Assembly (NCBI RefSeq): GCF_003386865.1
Contig: NZ_QTUA01000001.1
Span: 2,914,001-2,978,000, forward strand
Reading direction: 5' to 3'
Length of the DNA: 64,000 bases
DNA from: Calidifontibacter indicus
GTDB lineage: Bacteria; Actinomycetota; Actinomycetes; Actinomycetales; Dermatophilaceae
Shown one piece after another: positions 28,905 to 41,043 of this stretch (within the stretch, counting starts at the first letter, position 1; the number at the start of each line of letters is the position of its first letter). Under the pieces are notes generated by a model that saw only the letters and a program-made list of their open reading frames with translations, had not been told where the DNA came from and did no database searches. The translations under genes and the position numbers were made by a program.

Positions 28905-29837
28905 TCAGCCCCCGGTGGCGACGGTGTTGGTCAGCTCGCCGGTCTCGACGAAGTGCGGGATCTCTTGGCGCAGCAACTTGATCAGTCGCGGCGTGAACGC
29001 GGTGGTCGCCCCGCCGACGTGCGGGGTGATGAGCACGCCGGACGTCGTCCACAACGGGTGGTCCGGCGGGAGCGGCTCGGGGTCGGTGACATCGAGTGCG
29101 GCGCGGACGCGTCCGCTCGCGCAGGCGCGCACGAGCGCGTCGGTGTCGATGATGCCGCCGCGGGCGACATTGACGACGAGGGCGTCGTCGGGCAGCGCGG
29201 CGAGGAACTTCTCGTCGACGAGGTGCCTGGTGTCGTCGGTGAGCGGCAGGATCAGGAACACCACCTCGGCGGTCGGCAGCAGCCCCGGCAGTTCGTCGAT
29301 GCCGTGCACGCTGTCGACGAGGTCGTCGCCGGCCCGGGCGCGGGAGGCCACGACCGTGCACTCCACCTCGAGCATCTGCAGCCGCTGCACGATCGCTCGG
29401 CCGATCGATCCGTAGCCGACGATGAGGGCCTTGCGGTCGGCCAGCGAGGGGCGACCCGCGATCTGCAACCACTCACCGTCCGCCTGCGCACGCACCGACT
29501 CGGGGATGGCGCGCTGCGCCGCGATCGCCAGCCCGATCGCCAGTTCCGCGGTCGAGGTGTCGTGGATGCCGCGTCCGTTGGCGAGCGAGACCCCCTTCGG
29601 CAGGTACTGCAGCGCGTGCTCGAAGCCGGCGGTCGCCAACTGCACGGCCTTGAGCCCCGGCAACTCGCTGAGCCGCGTCAGGCGCTTCGGGCTGCTCATG
29701 TACGGCGGCACGACGAGCTCGATGTCGTCGCGCGGCGGTGCGTCCTTCATGTCCCAGACGACGAGTTCGACGTCGGGCAGTCCGGTCAACTCGTCGACCC
29801 AATCCTGCTGCGGAAGGCTCACGATTGTCGGCGTCAC
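28905..29837 (-). CDS. D-isomer specific 2-hydroxyacid dehydrogenase
   Basis: A 310-residue NAD(P)-dependent oxidoreductase. Rossmann loop VGYGSIGRAIV (G141-G146), and the catalytic set R226 in NVARGGIID, E254 in DVTDPEP and H273 in ITPHVGGAT. Phosphoglycerate, glyoxylate or hydroxypyruvate are possible substrates; there is no ACT/regulatory domain, so it is not a full-length SerA. It follows gatB by about 125 bp after a terminator and so likely has its own promoter. Confidence 0.9.
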   Translation of the reverse strand: MTPTIVSLPQQDWVDELTGLPDVELVVWDMKDAPPRDDIELVVPPYMSSPKRLTRLSELPGLKAVQLATAGFEHALQYLPKGVSLANGRGIHDTSTAELAIGLAIAAQRAIPESVRAQADGEWLQIAGRPSLADRKALIVGYGSIGRAIVQRLQMLEVECTVVASRARAGDDLVDSVHGIDELPGLLPTAEVVFLILPLTDDTRHLVDEKFLAALPDDALVVNVARGGIIDTDALVRACASGRVRAALDVTDPEPLPPDHPLWTTSGVLITPHVGGATTAFTPRLIKLLRQEIPHFVETGELTNTVATGG

Positions 29838-29894
29838 AGTGCCCGACCTTACTCAGACCTCCGACCGCGCCCCTCGCGGCCACCAAAGGCACGA

Positions 29895-29936
29895 AAGCAC
29901 CGAGGGAACTCCGGTTCGGGAGTTCCCTCGGTGCTT
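29895..29936 (-). terminator. terminator downstream of gatB
   Basis: A stem of about 17 bp, AAGCACCGAGGGAACTCC with its near-perfect complement, closed by a small loop and ending CTTTCGTG on the minus strand. It closes the gatCAB operon. Confidence 0.8.
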
Positions 29937-29963
29937 CGAACGGCCTCGGCCCGAGGCCAGGGC

Positions 29964-31469
29964 TCAGGAGAGCTTGGCGATGATCAGCTCGCGCGCCTTG
30001 GCGGCGTCGGCCTGACCCTTCATCTCCTTCATGACCTGACCGATGAGGGCGCCGGCGGCCTGCACCTTGCCGTCGCGTACCTTCTGCGCGACGTCCGGGT
30101 TGGCGTCGATCACCTTGTCGACCGCGGCTTCGAGGGCGCCGTCGTCCTGCATGAGTTCGAGCCCGCGGGCGTCGGCGACCTCGGTGGGCGTGCCTTCGCC
30201 GGCGATCACACCGTCGAGCACCTGCCGCGCCATCGAGTCGTTCAGCCGGCCGGCCTTCACCAGGCCGTCGAGTTCGGCGATGTGGGCGGGCGTGACGCCG
30301 AAGTCCTCGACGCCCTTGCCCTCGGAGTTGGCACGGCGAGCCAGCTCACCGGTCCACCACTTGCGAGCAGCGGCAGGGCTGGCACCGGCGGCAACGGTCT
30401 CCTCGATGAGTTCGACCGCACCGGCGTTGATGACGTCGCGCATCTCCAGGTCGGAGTAGCCCCACTCCCCCTGCAGCCGCTTGCGGCGCTGTGCCGGCGG
30501 CTCGGGCAGCGTGCCGCGCAGTTCCTCCACCGTCTCGCGGCTCGGCGCGACCGGCACCAGGTCGGGCTCGGGGAAGTAGCGGTAGTCGTCGGCGTCCGAC
30601 TTCGGCCGACCGGACGTCGTGACGCCGGTGTCCTCGTGCCAGTGCCGGGTCTCCTGCCGGATGCTGCCACCGGAGTTCAGCACGGCCGCGTGCCGGCTGA
30701 TCTCGTAGCGCACGGCGCGCTCGACCGACCGCAGCGAGTTGACGTTCTTGGTCTCGGTGCGGGTGCCGAACTTGTCGGCGTCCTTCTTCATCAGCGAGAC
30801 GTTCGCGTCGCAGCGCATCGAGCCCTGCTCCATCCGCACGTCGCTGACGTCGAGCGCCTTGATCAGGTCGCGCAACGTCGAGACGTAGGCCTTCGCGATC
30901 TCCGGCGCCCGCTCGCCGGCACCGGTGAGCGGCTTGGTGACGATCTCGATCAGCGCAATGCCGGCCCGGTTGTAGTCGATGAGGGAGTACTCCGCGCCCT
31001 GGATACGGCCGGTTGCGCCACCGACGTGGGTGGCCTTGCCGGTGTCCTCCTCCATGTGGGCGCGCTCGATGTCGACGCGGTAGACCGTGCCGTCCTCCAA
31101 CTCGACGTCGAGGTATCCGTTGAACGCGATCGGCTCGTCGTACTGGCTGGTCTGGAAGTTCTTCGGCATGTCCGGGTAGAAGTAGTTCTTCCGGGCGAAC
31201 CGGCACCACTGCGCGATCTCGCAGTTGAGCGCGAGACCGATGCGGATCGCCGACTCGACGGCCTTGGCATTGACCACCGGCAGCGCGCCGGGCATGCCGA
31301 GGCAGACCGGGCAGACCTGCGTGTTGGGCTCGGCACCGAACTCGGTGGCGCAGCCGCAGAACATCTTGGTCTTGGTGTTGAGCTCGACGTGCACCTCCAG
31401 ACCGATCACCGGGTCGTAGGCGGCGATCGCCTCGTCGTAGTCGACGACTTCGTCAACGTGAGCGCTCAT
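29964..31469 (-). CDS. gatB: aspartyl/glutamyl-tRNA amidotransferase subunit B
   Basis: A 501-residue kinase-like subunit of GatCAB, which converts Glu-tRNA-Gln (and Asp-tRNA-Asn) to the amidated forms by activating the acyl group with ATP. Seen: [22 protein letters not shown] and [15 protein letters not shown] at the start, the [21 protein letters not shown] region, and the helical GatB/YqeY tail ending [16 protein letters not shown]. The ATG at 31469 overlaps the gatA stop (ATGA), showing translational coupling. Confidence 0.96.
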   Translation of the reverse strand: MSAHVDEVVDYDEAIAAYDPVIGLEVHVELNTKTKMFCGCATEFGAEPNTQVCPVCLGMPGALPVVNAKAVESAIRIGLALNCEIAQWCRFARKNYFYPDMPKNFQTSQYDEPIAFNGYLDVELEDGTVYRVDIERAHMEEDTGKATHVGGATGRIQGAEYSLIDYNRAGIALIEIVTKPLTGAGERAPEIAKAYVSTLRDLIKALDVSDVRMEQGSMRCDANVSLMKKDADKFGTRTETKNVNSLRSVERAVRYEISRHAAVLNSGGSIRQETRHWHEDTGVTTSGRPKSDADDYRYFPEPDLVPVAPSRETVEELRGTLPEPPAQRRKRLQGEWGYSDLEMRDVINAGAVELIEETVAAGASPAAARKWWTGELARRANSEGKGVEDFGVTPAHIAELDGLVKAGRLNDSMARQVLDGVIAGEGTPTEVADARGLELMQDDGALEAAVDKVIDANPDVAQKVRDGKVQAAGALIGQVMKEMKGQADAAKARELIIAKLS

Positions 31470-32983
31470 CGCGCACCCTCCTTCGTACCGAGCTGCGGGG
31501 CGTTGCTCAGGATGGGAGCTCCCCACTGCGACAACAACATTCGCTCCAGCGCCGAGCCCACTTCGTAGAGCCGCTCGTCCTTGATGGCCGGTGCGAGGAT
31601 CTGGAATCCGGAGGGCAGACCGTCTTCGGCGATGCCGTTCGGCAACGACAGGCCGGGCACACCGGCGAGGTTGGCCGGGATGGTCGCGACGTCGTTGAGG
31701 TACATCGCCATCGGGTCGTCGAGCTTCTCGCCCAGCTTGAACGCGACGGTCGGCGCGGTCGGGGTGACCAGCACGTCGGCCTTCTCGAACGCGGCGGCGA
31801 AGTCGCGCGCGATGAGCGTGCGCACCTTCTGCGCCTGCCCGTAGTAGGCGTCGTAGTAGCCGGAGCTGAGCGCGTAGGTGCCGAGGATGATGCGGCGCTT
31901 CACCTCGTCGCCGAAGCCGGCGTCGCGGGTCGCGGCCATCACCTGCTCGGCCGACGGCGCGTCGACCCCCTGCGGGCCGACCCGCAGGCCGTAACGCATC
32001 GCGTCGAACCTTGCGAGGTTCGAGCTCGCCTCGCTCGGCAGGATCAGGTAGTAGGCGGCCAGGCCCTGCACGAACGACGGGCACGACACCTCGACGATCT
32101 CGGCGCCTGCGTCCTTCAGCAGTTGCAGCGATTCCTCGAAGCGGGCCTTCACCTGCGGGGCGAAGCCTTCGCCGGAGATCTCCTTGACGACGCCGATGCG
32201 CAGACCCTTCACCTCGCCGCGGCGGGCGGCCTCGACGACCGGCGGCACCGGGGCGTCGATCGAGGTGGAGTCCAGCGGGTCGTGACCGCCGATGACCTCG
32301 TGCAGCAGAGCGGCGTCGAGCACCGACCGAGTGCACGGGCCGGCCTGGTCGAGCGAGCTGGCGAGGGCGATGAGTCCGTAGCGCGACACCCCGCCGTACG
32401 TCGGCTTGGTGCCGACCGTGCCGGTGACGGCGGCCGGCTGGCGGATCGAGCCGCCGGTGTCGGTGCCGATCGCCAGCGGTGCCTCGAACGCGGCGACAGC
32501 CGCGGCCGAGCCACCACCCGAACCGCCGGGGATGCGGTCGAGGTCCCACGGGTTGCGGGTCGGGCCGTAGGCGGAGTGTTCGGTGGAGGAACCCATTGCG
32601 AACTCGTCCATGTTGGTCTTGCCGAGGATCGGCATGCCGACCTCGCGCAGCCGCGACACCAGGGTCGCGTCGTACGGCGGGATCCAGCCCTCGAGGATCT
32701 TCGAGCCGGCCGTGGTCGGCTGCCCCTTGGTGACGACGACGTCCTTGACGGCGATCGGCACACCGGCGAGGGTCGGCAGTTCGGCGCCACCGGCGCGGCG
32801 CTCGTCGATGGCGCGGGCGGCCGCGAGCGCGCCTTCGGCGTCGACGTGCAGGAAGGCGTGGACGTCGCCGTCGACGGCGGCGATGCGGTCGAGGTGGGCC
32901 TGGGTGACTTCGACGGCGCTGAGCTCCTTGCGGGCGAGCGCATCGGCCAGTTCGGCCGCGGTCGAGGTGATGATGTCGGTCAA
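31466..32983 (-). CDS. gatA: aspartyl/glutamyl-tRNA amidotransferase subunit A
   Basis: A 505-residue amidase that releases ammonia from glutamine for GatB. The Ser-cisSer-Lys triad is visible: K80 in PIAVKDVV, S155 in [14 protein letters not shown] and S179 in [10 protein letters not shown]. Middle gene of gatCAB, 60 bp after gatC and overlapping gatB by 4 bp. Confidence 0.96.
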   Translation of the reverse strand: MTDIITSTAAELADALARKELSAVEVTQAHLDRIAAVDGDVHAFLHVDAEGALAAARAIDERRAGGAELPTLAGVPIAVKDVVVTKGQPTTAGSKILEGWIPPYDATLVSRLREVGMPILGKTNMDEFAMGSSTEHSAYGPTRNPWDLDRIPGGSGGGSAAAVAAFEAPLAIGTDTGGSIRQPAAVTGTVGTKPTYGGVSRYGLIALASSLDQAGPCTRSVLDAALLHEVIGGHDPLDSTSIDAPVPPVVEAARRGEVKGLRIGVVKEISGEGFAPQVKARFEESLQLLKDAGAEIVEVSCPSFVQGLAAYYLILPSEASSNLARFDAMRYGLRVGPQGVDAPSAEQVMAATRDAGFGDEVKRRIILGTYALSSGYYDAYYGQAQKVRTLIARDFAAAFEKADVLVTPTAPTVAFKLGEKLDDPMAMYLNDVATIPANLAGVPGLSLPNGIAEDGLPSGFQILAPAIKDERLYEVGSALERMLLSQWGAPILSNAPQLGTKEGAR

Positions 32984-33043
32984 GTCAGAACCAATCGTGA
33001 CGGTCTGGGCAGGTCGTTGGCTGGGGCGGAACGGAGCGCAGGC

Positions 33044-33340
33044 TCAGTCCTCGTCGAGGATGCGCGGCACCTCGAAGCGGCCGAGGTCGGACGCGGGGGC
33101 GCCGGACAGCGCCTCCTGCTGGGTGAGGCTCGGACGCACCTCGTCGGGCCGGGCGACGTTGGTGAGCGGCAGCGGGTGCGACATCGGCGGGATGTCGTCG
33201 GCCGCGATGTCGTTCACCTGGCCGACGAACCCGACGATCTGGTCGAGTTGGCCGGCGAGCTTGTCCAGCTCGGCGTCGGACAACTGGATGCGGGCAAGCA
33301 TGGCGACGTGCGCGACCTCGTCGCGGGACAGCGAAGACAT
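33044..33340 (-). CDS. gatC: aspartyl/glutamyl-tRNA amidotransferase subunit C
   Basis: A 98-residue belt subunit that wraps around GatA and GatB. Seen: DEVAHVAMLARIQLSDAELDK and the conserved PLPLTNVARPDEVRP near residues 57-70. ATG at 33340 gives the usual N-terminus. First gene of gatCAB. Confidence 0.95.
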   Translation of the reverse strand: MSSLSRDEVAHVAMLARIQLSDAELDKLAGQLDQIVGFVGQVNDIAADDIPPMSHPLPLTNVARPDEVRPSLTQQEALSGAPASDLGRFEVPRILDED

Positions 33341-33417
33341 GCGGGTCAGTCTAGGGCGCGGCCGACAGTGCCCCGGTGGGTGCTTCCGGTCCGCGGCGGG
33401 CGCTCGCGCAGCGAAGG

Positions 33418-34965
33418 TCACCAGGGGTGCGGCTCGAAGTCCTTCAGGAACACGCCGTAGAGGTCGGTGCCCTGCTCGCCCTGCACGATCGGGTCGTAGA
33501 CGCGGGCGGCCCCGTCGACGAGATCGAGCGGGGCGTGCCATCCCTCGCCGGCGATGCGCAGCTTCTGGTCGTGCGGCCGCTCGTCGGTGATCCAGCCGAT
33601 GTCGACGGCCGTCATCAGGATGCGATCGGTCTCGAACATCTCCTGGGCGCTGGTGCGGGTCAACATGTTGAGCGCGGCCTTGGCCATGTTGGTGTGCGGG
33701 TGACCGGCGCCCTTGTACCGGCGGCCGAACTGGCCCTCCATCGCCGACACGTTGACGACGTACGCGCGCCGGGCCCCGGCCTCGACCGCGGCTCTCATCG
33801 CCGGGCGCAACCTGCTCACCAGGATGAACGGAGCGACCGAATTGCACAGCTGCACCTCGAGCAACTCCAAGGGGTCGACCTGGTCGACGGTGTTCGTCCA
33901 CGAGTTGCTGGTGGCCAGGTCGGGCAGCAGTCCCCCGGCGTCGACGGCGGTGCCGGCCAGGTAGGCCTCGAGACTGGCGCTGCCGGCCCGCAGCACCCGC
34001 TCCGACTGCGCCGCGGCGAGCGCCGCCGCCTCGTGGTGGCTGTCGTGCGTGTCGTTGTCGCCGTGGTGGGCGACCGCGTCGGTGACCAACGAGCCGACCA
34101 GTTGCGCGGGGTGCGCCTGGCTGGTGCGGTCGAAGGTGATCAGCTTCGGCAACGGCGAATCGCTTTGCAACGCAAGAGCTTCGGCGTTGACCAGATGCGA
34201 ATAGGCGCCGGGGCTGCGGCGCACGGTCTGGGCGGCGTTGTTGATCAGGATGTCGAGCGGCCCGGCGTCGGCGACCTCCTGCGCCAGCGCGGCGACCTGC
34301 GCCGGGTCACGCAGGTCGATGCCGACGATCGTGAGTCGGTCGATCCAGTCGTCTGCGTCGGGCATCGACCGAAATCGGCGGACGGCGTCCTTCGGGAACC
34401 GGGTCGTGATCGTCAGTTCTGCGCCGTCGCGCAGCAGCATCAGCGCGATGTACATGCCGATCTTGGCCCGCCCGCCGGTGAGCAGGGCGCGCTTGCCGCG
34501 CAGGTCGGTGTGCAGGTCGCGCTTGGCATGCGATGTGGCCGCGCAGTCGGGACACAGCCAGTGGTAGAACGCGTCGACCTGGGTGTACTTCGCGTGGCAG
34601 ATGTAGCAGCCGCGCGGGAAATTCAGTTGTCCCGCAACGCTTCCCGGATCGTGCGCCTGCAACAGGATGCCGTTCGTCTCGTCGTCGATACGCATCGGCG
34701 AACCGGTCGCGGTCGCGGCGAGCACTTCGTCGTCGGCGGCCCGCAGCGGTGCCTCCCGCTCCTGGCGTGCCGCCGCCCGACGGGCTTTGCGCACCCGGTT
34801 GAACATGCGCTGCGAGGCACGCTTGACGGTCTCGATGTCGGGGTGCCCCGCCGGCAGGTCGGGCAACTGTTCGAGCACGCGCAGGGCGGCGGCGAGGTCG
34901 TCCGGCTCGATCCCCGGGGAACCAGCGGCGCCCGAGCCCTCGTCATCGCCAGGAGAAATCACCAC
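33418..34965 (-). CDS. SDR-family oxidoreductase with N-terminal zinc-ribbon
   Basis: A 515-residue protein. Residues 20-115 are a charged helical region; C120-x2-C123 and C138-x2-C141 form a zinc-ribbon-like knuckle with several nearby His; from about 155 the short-chain dehydrogenase fold follows, with cofactor loop TGGRAKIG, NNAAQ around N242 and NVSAMEGQF. The catalytic YxxxK appears as T-N-M-A-K, with Thr in place of Tyr, so normal SDR chemistry is doubtful. The C-terminal part of about 200 residues includes a Trp-rich end. Cofactor-dependent role unknown. Divergent from the next gene; not obviously in an operon with gatC. Confidence 0.8.
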   Translation of the reverse strand: MVISPGDDEGSGAAGSPGIEPDDLAAALRVLEQLPDLPAGHPDIETVKRASQRMFNRVRKARRAAARQEREAPLRAADDEVLAATATGSPMRIDDETNGILLQAHDPGSVAGQLNFPRGCYICHAKYTQVDAFYHWLCPDCAATSHAKRDLHTDLRGKRALLTGGRAKIGMYIALMLLRDGAELTITTRFPKDAVRRFRSMPDADDWIDRLTIVGIDLRDPAQVAALAQEVADAGPLDILINNAAQTVRRSPGAYSHLVNAEALALQSDSPLPKLITFDRTSQAHPAQLVGSLVTDAVAHHGDNDTHDSHHEAAALAAAQSERVLRAGSASLEAYLAGTAVDAGGLLPDLATSNSWTNTVDQVDPLELLEVQLCNSVAPFILVSRLRPAMRAAVEAGARRAYVVNVSAMEGQFGRRYKGAGHPHTNMAKAALNMLTRTSAQEMFETDRILMTAVDIGWITDERPHDQKLRIAGEGWHAPLDLVDGAARVYDPIVQGEQGTDLYGVFLKDFEPHPW

Positions 34966-35037
34966 CGCAGCGTAGGCCCGTGCGCCGACATGGCCGACCT
35001 AGGCTGGGGTCGCAGCAGGGACATCAGGAGGATTTTC

Positions 35038-35796
35038 ATGGGTTTGTTCGGCCGGAAGAAGAAGGACCAGCAGGACGCGGCGCCCACGAACGCGCAGGAG
35101 GCGCAGTCGTTTCCGCCGCCGACCACCGGTCACGGCGGCGGTGAGGAGCGCCGAGGGGACAGTGAGCCGGCCGCCGGTCATCGGGAGATCGACGCCTACT
35201 GGGCGCAGCTCGGCACGGTCGACCCCGACGTCATCACCTACCTGATCAACCCGATGTTCCAGGGTGCGCCGGCCTGGCCGAACACCCGCCAGGCCTACCG
35301 CGTGGTGCGCACCCCGAACACCGTGATCATCGCGTCCGACGGTCTCGCCGACGCGTCCGCCGACTCCCCCGGCCCGGGCTTCGGCTGCGAGGTCTACATC
35401 GAGTCGCCCGCGCTGGTCGGCGCCGATTTCGAAGCGCTGCGGGGCAGCTGGATGTTCGCCGCGATCGAGAACTTCGCGCAGAACGTCGCCGCAATGCAGG
35501 GCATCAGTGGCCACCTGCGGCAGTACGGCGTGGCGTCGATGGAGTTGCCGCTGGAGGGCACCGACATCCCACCCGCGCTGCTCACCGAGCGGGGCACCGC
35601 GGGCGCGCTCATCGGGATGCCTGTTGCCGGACGCGCGGCGCAGGTGACGACGTCCGCCGGTCCGGTCGACATCGTGCCGCTGACCATCGTCGGCACCGAC
35701 GAACTCGCGGTGATCCTCGGTCAGCGCCAAGCCGGTCGCGACAGCATCGTCGCCGCACGTCAACAGGACGGCCGCGGTCACGTGACGATCACCTGA
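35038..35796 (+). CDS. conserved hypothetical protein, 252 residues
   Basis: Starts with a short basic leader (MGLFGRKKKDQQ), then a Pro/Gly-rich linker to about residue 45, then a globular domain (about 50-250) rich in aromatic and branched residues, including YLINPMFQGAPAWPNTRQAYRVV and GCEVYIESPAL. The pattern loosely recalls suppressor-of-fused-like domains but I am not confident. No signal peptide or membrane helix. A good ribosome-binding site (AGGAGG) precedes the ATG by about 7 nt. Divergent from the zinc-ribbon SDR gene and convergent with the Nudix gene. Confidence 0.6.
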   Translation: MGLFGRKKKDQQDAAPTNAQEAQSFPPPTTGHGGGEERRGDSEPAAGHREIDAYWAQLGTVDPDVITYLINPMFQGAPAWPNTRQAYRVVRTPNTVIIASDGLADASADSPGPGFGCEVYIESPALVGADFEALRGSWMFAAIENFAQNVAAMQGISGHLRQYGVASMELPLEGTDIPPALLTERGTAGALIGMPVAGRAAQVTTSAGPVDIVPLTIVGTDELAVILGQRQAGRDSIVAARQQDGRGHVTIT

Positions 35797-35837
35797 GTCG
35801 GCGCGCCAATGCTTCGCGGGTGGCCGGCGCGGCTGTC

Positions 35838-36281
35838 TCAGTCGGGCCGGCCGCCCCGTAGCGCGGCGATCACGACGTCGACCAGCGCCGTCCGTTCCAA
35901 ACCCGCGACGTCGGCGATCGGGAACCACCGGGCTTCGTCGGTGCTGCCACCCTCTTCGACGGTGCCGAGGCCGCCGCCGGTGATGCGGGCGTGGTGCACG
36001 ACGCGCACGGCCTTGAAGGGTCGCCCTCGCTCACCCTCCTCGCGGAACCAGGTGTCGACCAGCAGCAACTCCCCCAGCTCGACCGCGAACCCGGTCTCCT
36101 CGTAGACCTCCCGCACGATCGCCGACGGGATGTTCTCGTCGAACTCCACCCCGCCGCCCGGCATCGTCCAGGACGGCGTGAACCGGCCTTCCCCGTTCGA
36201 ATAGCTCAGCAGGATCCGGTCGTTGTCGTCGACGACCGCGGCGTACGCGGCGAGCCGGGTGTCGTACTCGGTGAAGTGCAT
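35838..36281 (-). CDS. Nudix hydrolase
   Basis: A 147-residue Nudix domain protein. The Nudix box G43-x5-E49-x7-R57-E-V-Y-E-E-T-G-F65 is complete. Members hydrolyse nucleoside diphosphates linked to other groups; substrate unknown. The gene ends 41 bp from the convergent hypothetical gene and starts 9 bp after the end of the DUF3626 gene on the same strand, so they may be co-transcribed. Confidence 0.92.
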   Translation of the reverse strand: MHFTEYDTRLAAYAAVVDDNDRILLSYSNGEGRFTPSWTMPGGGVEFDENIPSAIVREVYEETGFAVELGELLLVDTWFREEGERGRPFKAVRVVHHARITGGGLGTVEEGGSTDEARWFPIADVAGLERTALVDVVIAALRGGRPD

Positions 36282-36290
36282 GGCGCCGGT

Positions 36291-37199
36291 CTACCAGACG
36301 TCGCCGACACGCCTGCGGATCTGGTCGGCGCTCCCGGCCGGCGAACCCCACTGCGCGGTCAGGTGCCACAACTGCTTCATGGGCTGCACCTCGAAGCGAC
36401 CCGTGCTGACGGCGTCGCCGATGATGCGGGCGTCGATCAGATCACGCTCGGCGATCTGCAGGCCGATGCGGACCGGCTCGCCGCCGCGATAGTCGATCTG
36501 GTGTTGCAGGACGTCGGTGTGCAGCACCTGGCCCTCGTGCCACTCGATCGGCAGGCCGAGGGCCTGTGCCCGCCTTTCGACGGGAGTTGCTCGGAAGCAG
36601 GGGTCGAGGACGAGCGCCTCGACATCCTGATCGAGCAGCACTCGCCCGTGCACCTGGGCTTCGACGTAACCGTCCAGCGGGTCGTACAGGACTTCCTGGT
36701 TGTTGTCGCCGGTCTGCATCGACTCCTCGTGATGGGTCACGGCGTCCCAGAGTCCGAATCGGCGCGCGGTGGCGAACCTCGCGGGCGACAGCGCAGAGTC
36801 CGGGAAGCAGAAGGTGGCCCGGTCGAGCATGTGTTCCTTCAACCGAAGATGGGCCGATCCGAATCGTGGCGCACCGCCGAGCGTCCGATACCGGTGGTTC
36901 AACGCGCCGTACTTCGGACGCTCTCCTGCCGGTGCTTCGTCGTAGGCGCCGCCGAACAGCGACTGCTCCCAACGCCACCGGTCGCCCCCGATGTGTGCGG
37001 TCAATCCGCCGTTGGACGTGCCTGTGACGAACTGGGAGCGGTACTCGCCGTCGGCGAGCATCGCTTCGAGGATCTCGACTCCGCCGAACCCGCGATCAGG
37101 GTGAAAGTTGAAGGTGATGCGGTGATGCCTCGCAAGGGGCTCCCCTGCACAGCGAGGGTCGACATGTGCGACTGCGTCGCGCGCCCACTGACTCTGCAT
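36291..37199 (-). CDS. DUF3626-family protein
   Basis: A 302-residue protein matching the DUF3626 family: HRITFNFHPDRG, EYRSQFVTGTSNGGLTA and YGALNHRYRTLGGAPRFGSAHLRLK are family landmarks, and the C-terminal half has several conserved Asp, Glu and His. The name means unknown function; some authors suspect a toxin or ADP-ribosyl-like fold, which I cannot confirm. No signal peptide. Nine bases separate it from the Nudix gene and nine from the DinB-like gene, suggesting one operon with Nudix. Confidence 0.78.
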   Translation of the reverse strand: MQSQWARDAVAHVDPRCAGEPLARHHRITFNFHPDRGFGGVEILEAMLADGEYRSQFVTGTSNGGLTAHIGGDRWRWEQSLFGGAYDEAPAGERPKYGALNHRYRTLGGAPRFGSAHLRLKEHMLDRATFCFPDSALSPARFATARRFGLWDAVTHHEESMQTGDNNQEVLYDPLDGYVEAQVHGRVLLDQDVEALVLDPCFRATPVERRAQALGLPIEWHEGQVLHTDVLQHQIDYRGGEPVRIGLQIAERDLIDARIIGDAVSTGRFEVQPMKQLWHLTAQWGSPAGSADQIRRRVGDVW

Positions 37200-37208
37200 G
37201 AATGCAGA

Positions 37209-39933
<2,725 letters not shown>

Positions 39934-40944
39934 TCAGCCCGCCGACAGGCTCTCGCTCGCTTCGCCGAGCAGTTCGGTGGCCTGCGCCAGCGTGCGCAGG
40001 TGGCCCGGCACGCTCGTCGGCGCGACGGCCGCCAGGCCACAGGCCGGGGTCAGCACCACGCGGTGCAGGTCGGCCCCGGTGAGCCCGATCTCGCGCCACG
40101 ACCTCAGCAGCGGGTCGACGACCTTCTCCGGCCGCACCGCACCCGCGTCGGTGGCGAGGGCGCCCGCCCACAGCGTGCGGCCCGACTCGACGAGTTCGGC
40201 GATGCCGTCCCATTGCCGGGGTTTGACCAACGAGATGTCGATCGCCAGGTCGAGCCCGTCGACCCGCCGCACCAGCGGCACCGGCACGTTCGGTGCGCAG
40301 CAGTGCAGCACCTGCGCCACCACCAGTTCGGCCACCGCGTCTCGCACGTGCTCCAGACCGTCGACGACGACGCCCTGTTCGACCGGGCGCACACGTCCAA
40401 AGCCCGATGCCGTGGGCAGCGCACCGGCGAGCACCGCCGGCAACGAGGGTTCATCCCATTGCAGGACGAGTTCGGCGTCCGGCACGAGTCGGGCCACCTG
40501 CTGCAGGTGTTCGCGCACCGATTCGGCCACCGACTGCACGAGATCGCGCGCGGCCCCCGGGTCGGTGAGCACCCGTTCTCCGCGCGGTAGGGCGAGCGAG
40601 GCCGCCAACGTCCACGGGCCGCACCACTGCACCTTGAGCCGGCCGCTCCAGCCGTCGAACGCCTCCGCCAGCTCGTCGAGGTCCTGTCGCAGGTAGGCCG
40701 CACCGCGGCGCGCGTCGAGGCCCGAACTGTCGGCCAGCCGCCACCCCGAAGGCTGCAGGTCGACCCCGAGACCGACCAGATGCGACGCGGCGCGACCGAT
40801 CATGTCTGCCCCCGGACCACGCGCAGGAAGCTCGGGCAGGAACGGTATTCCCTTGTCCCCCACAAGATCCCGCACCATCCGGACGGTGTCACGCACATCT
40901 GTGCCCGGCATGCTGCCGATCGCGCTGAAGGTCGGTTGGGTCAC
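39934..40944 (-). CDS. MetE C-terminal-like methionine synthase family protein
   Basis: A 336-residue single-domain protein matching the cobalamin-independent methionine synthase catalytic fold: LQWDEPSLPAVL, the His-Cys-Cys zinc ligand site VLHCCAPNV, and a C-terminal TPACGLA that supplies the last zinc Cys. It is less than half the length of MetE and belongs to the actinobacterial stand-alone family whose methyl donor is uncertain. GTG start. It ends 6 bp upstream of the ligA start, so the two may be co-transcribed. Confidence 0.8.
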   Translation of the reverse strand: MTQPTFSAIGSMPGTDVRDTVRMVRDLVGDKGIPFLPELPARGPGADMIGRAASHLVGLGVDLQPSGWRLADSSGLDARRGAAYLRQDLDELAEAFDGWSGRLKVQWCGPWTLAASLALPRGERVLTDPGAARDLVQSVAESVREHLQQVARLVPDAELVLQWDEPSLPAVLAGALPTASGFGRVRPVEQGVVVDGLEHVRDAVAELVVAQVLHCCAPNVPVPLVRRVDGLDLAIDISLVKPRQWDGIAELVESGRTLWAGALATDAGAVRPEKVVDPLLRSWREIGLTGADLHRVVLTPACGLAAVAPTSVPGHLRTLAQATELLGEASESLSAG

Positions 40945-40957
40945 GGCCAGACACTAC

Positions 40958-40992
40958 GGCAGTGGCCGGCCCGGTGCGGGCCGGCCACTGCC
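40958..40992 (-). terminator. terminator after the septum-type lipoprotein gene
   Basis: A stem of about 16 bp (GGCAGTGGCCGGCCCG with its complement) and a 3-nt loop. Positioned between the lipoprotein stop and the MetE-like start. Confidence 0.75.
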
Positions 40993-41043
40993 GTTCGGTT
41001 CCCTGGCGTTCGGATCCCTGCGGTTCAGATCACTGATAGGTGC

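Noticed and set aside
28485-31568. 1027-codon plus-strand open frame opposite the dehydrogenase and gatB
   Set aside because: Antisense to recognised genes, no ribosome-binding site and no known domain.
29964-32549. gatB frame extended upstream to 861 codons
   Set aside because: The extra 360 residues overlap gatA in another frame; the ATG overlapping the gatA stop gives the conserved GatB start.
33376-35030. 5' part of a plus-strand frame running into the 252-residue hypothetical gene
   Set aside because: The upstream half is antisense to the zinc-ribbon SDR gene; the real start is the ATG at 35038 with AGGAGG upstream.
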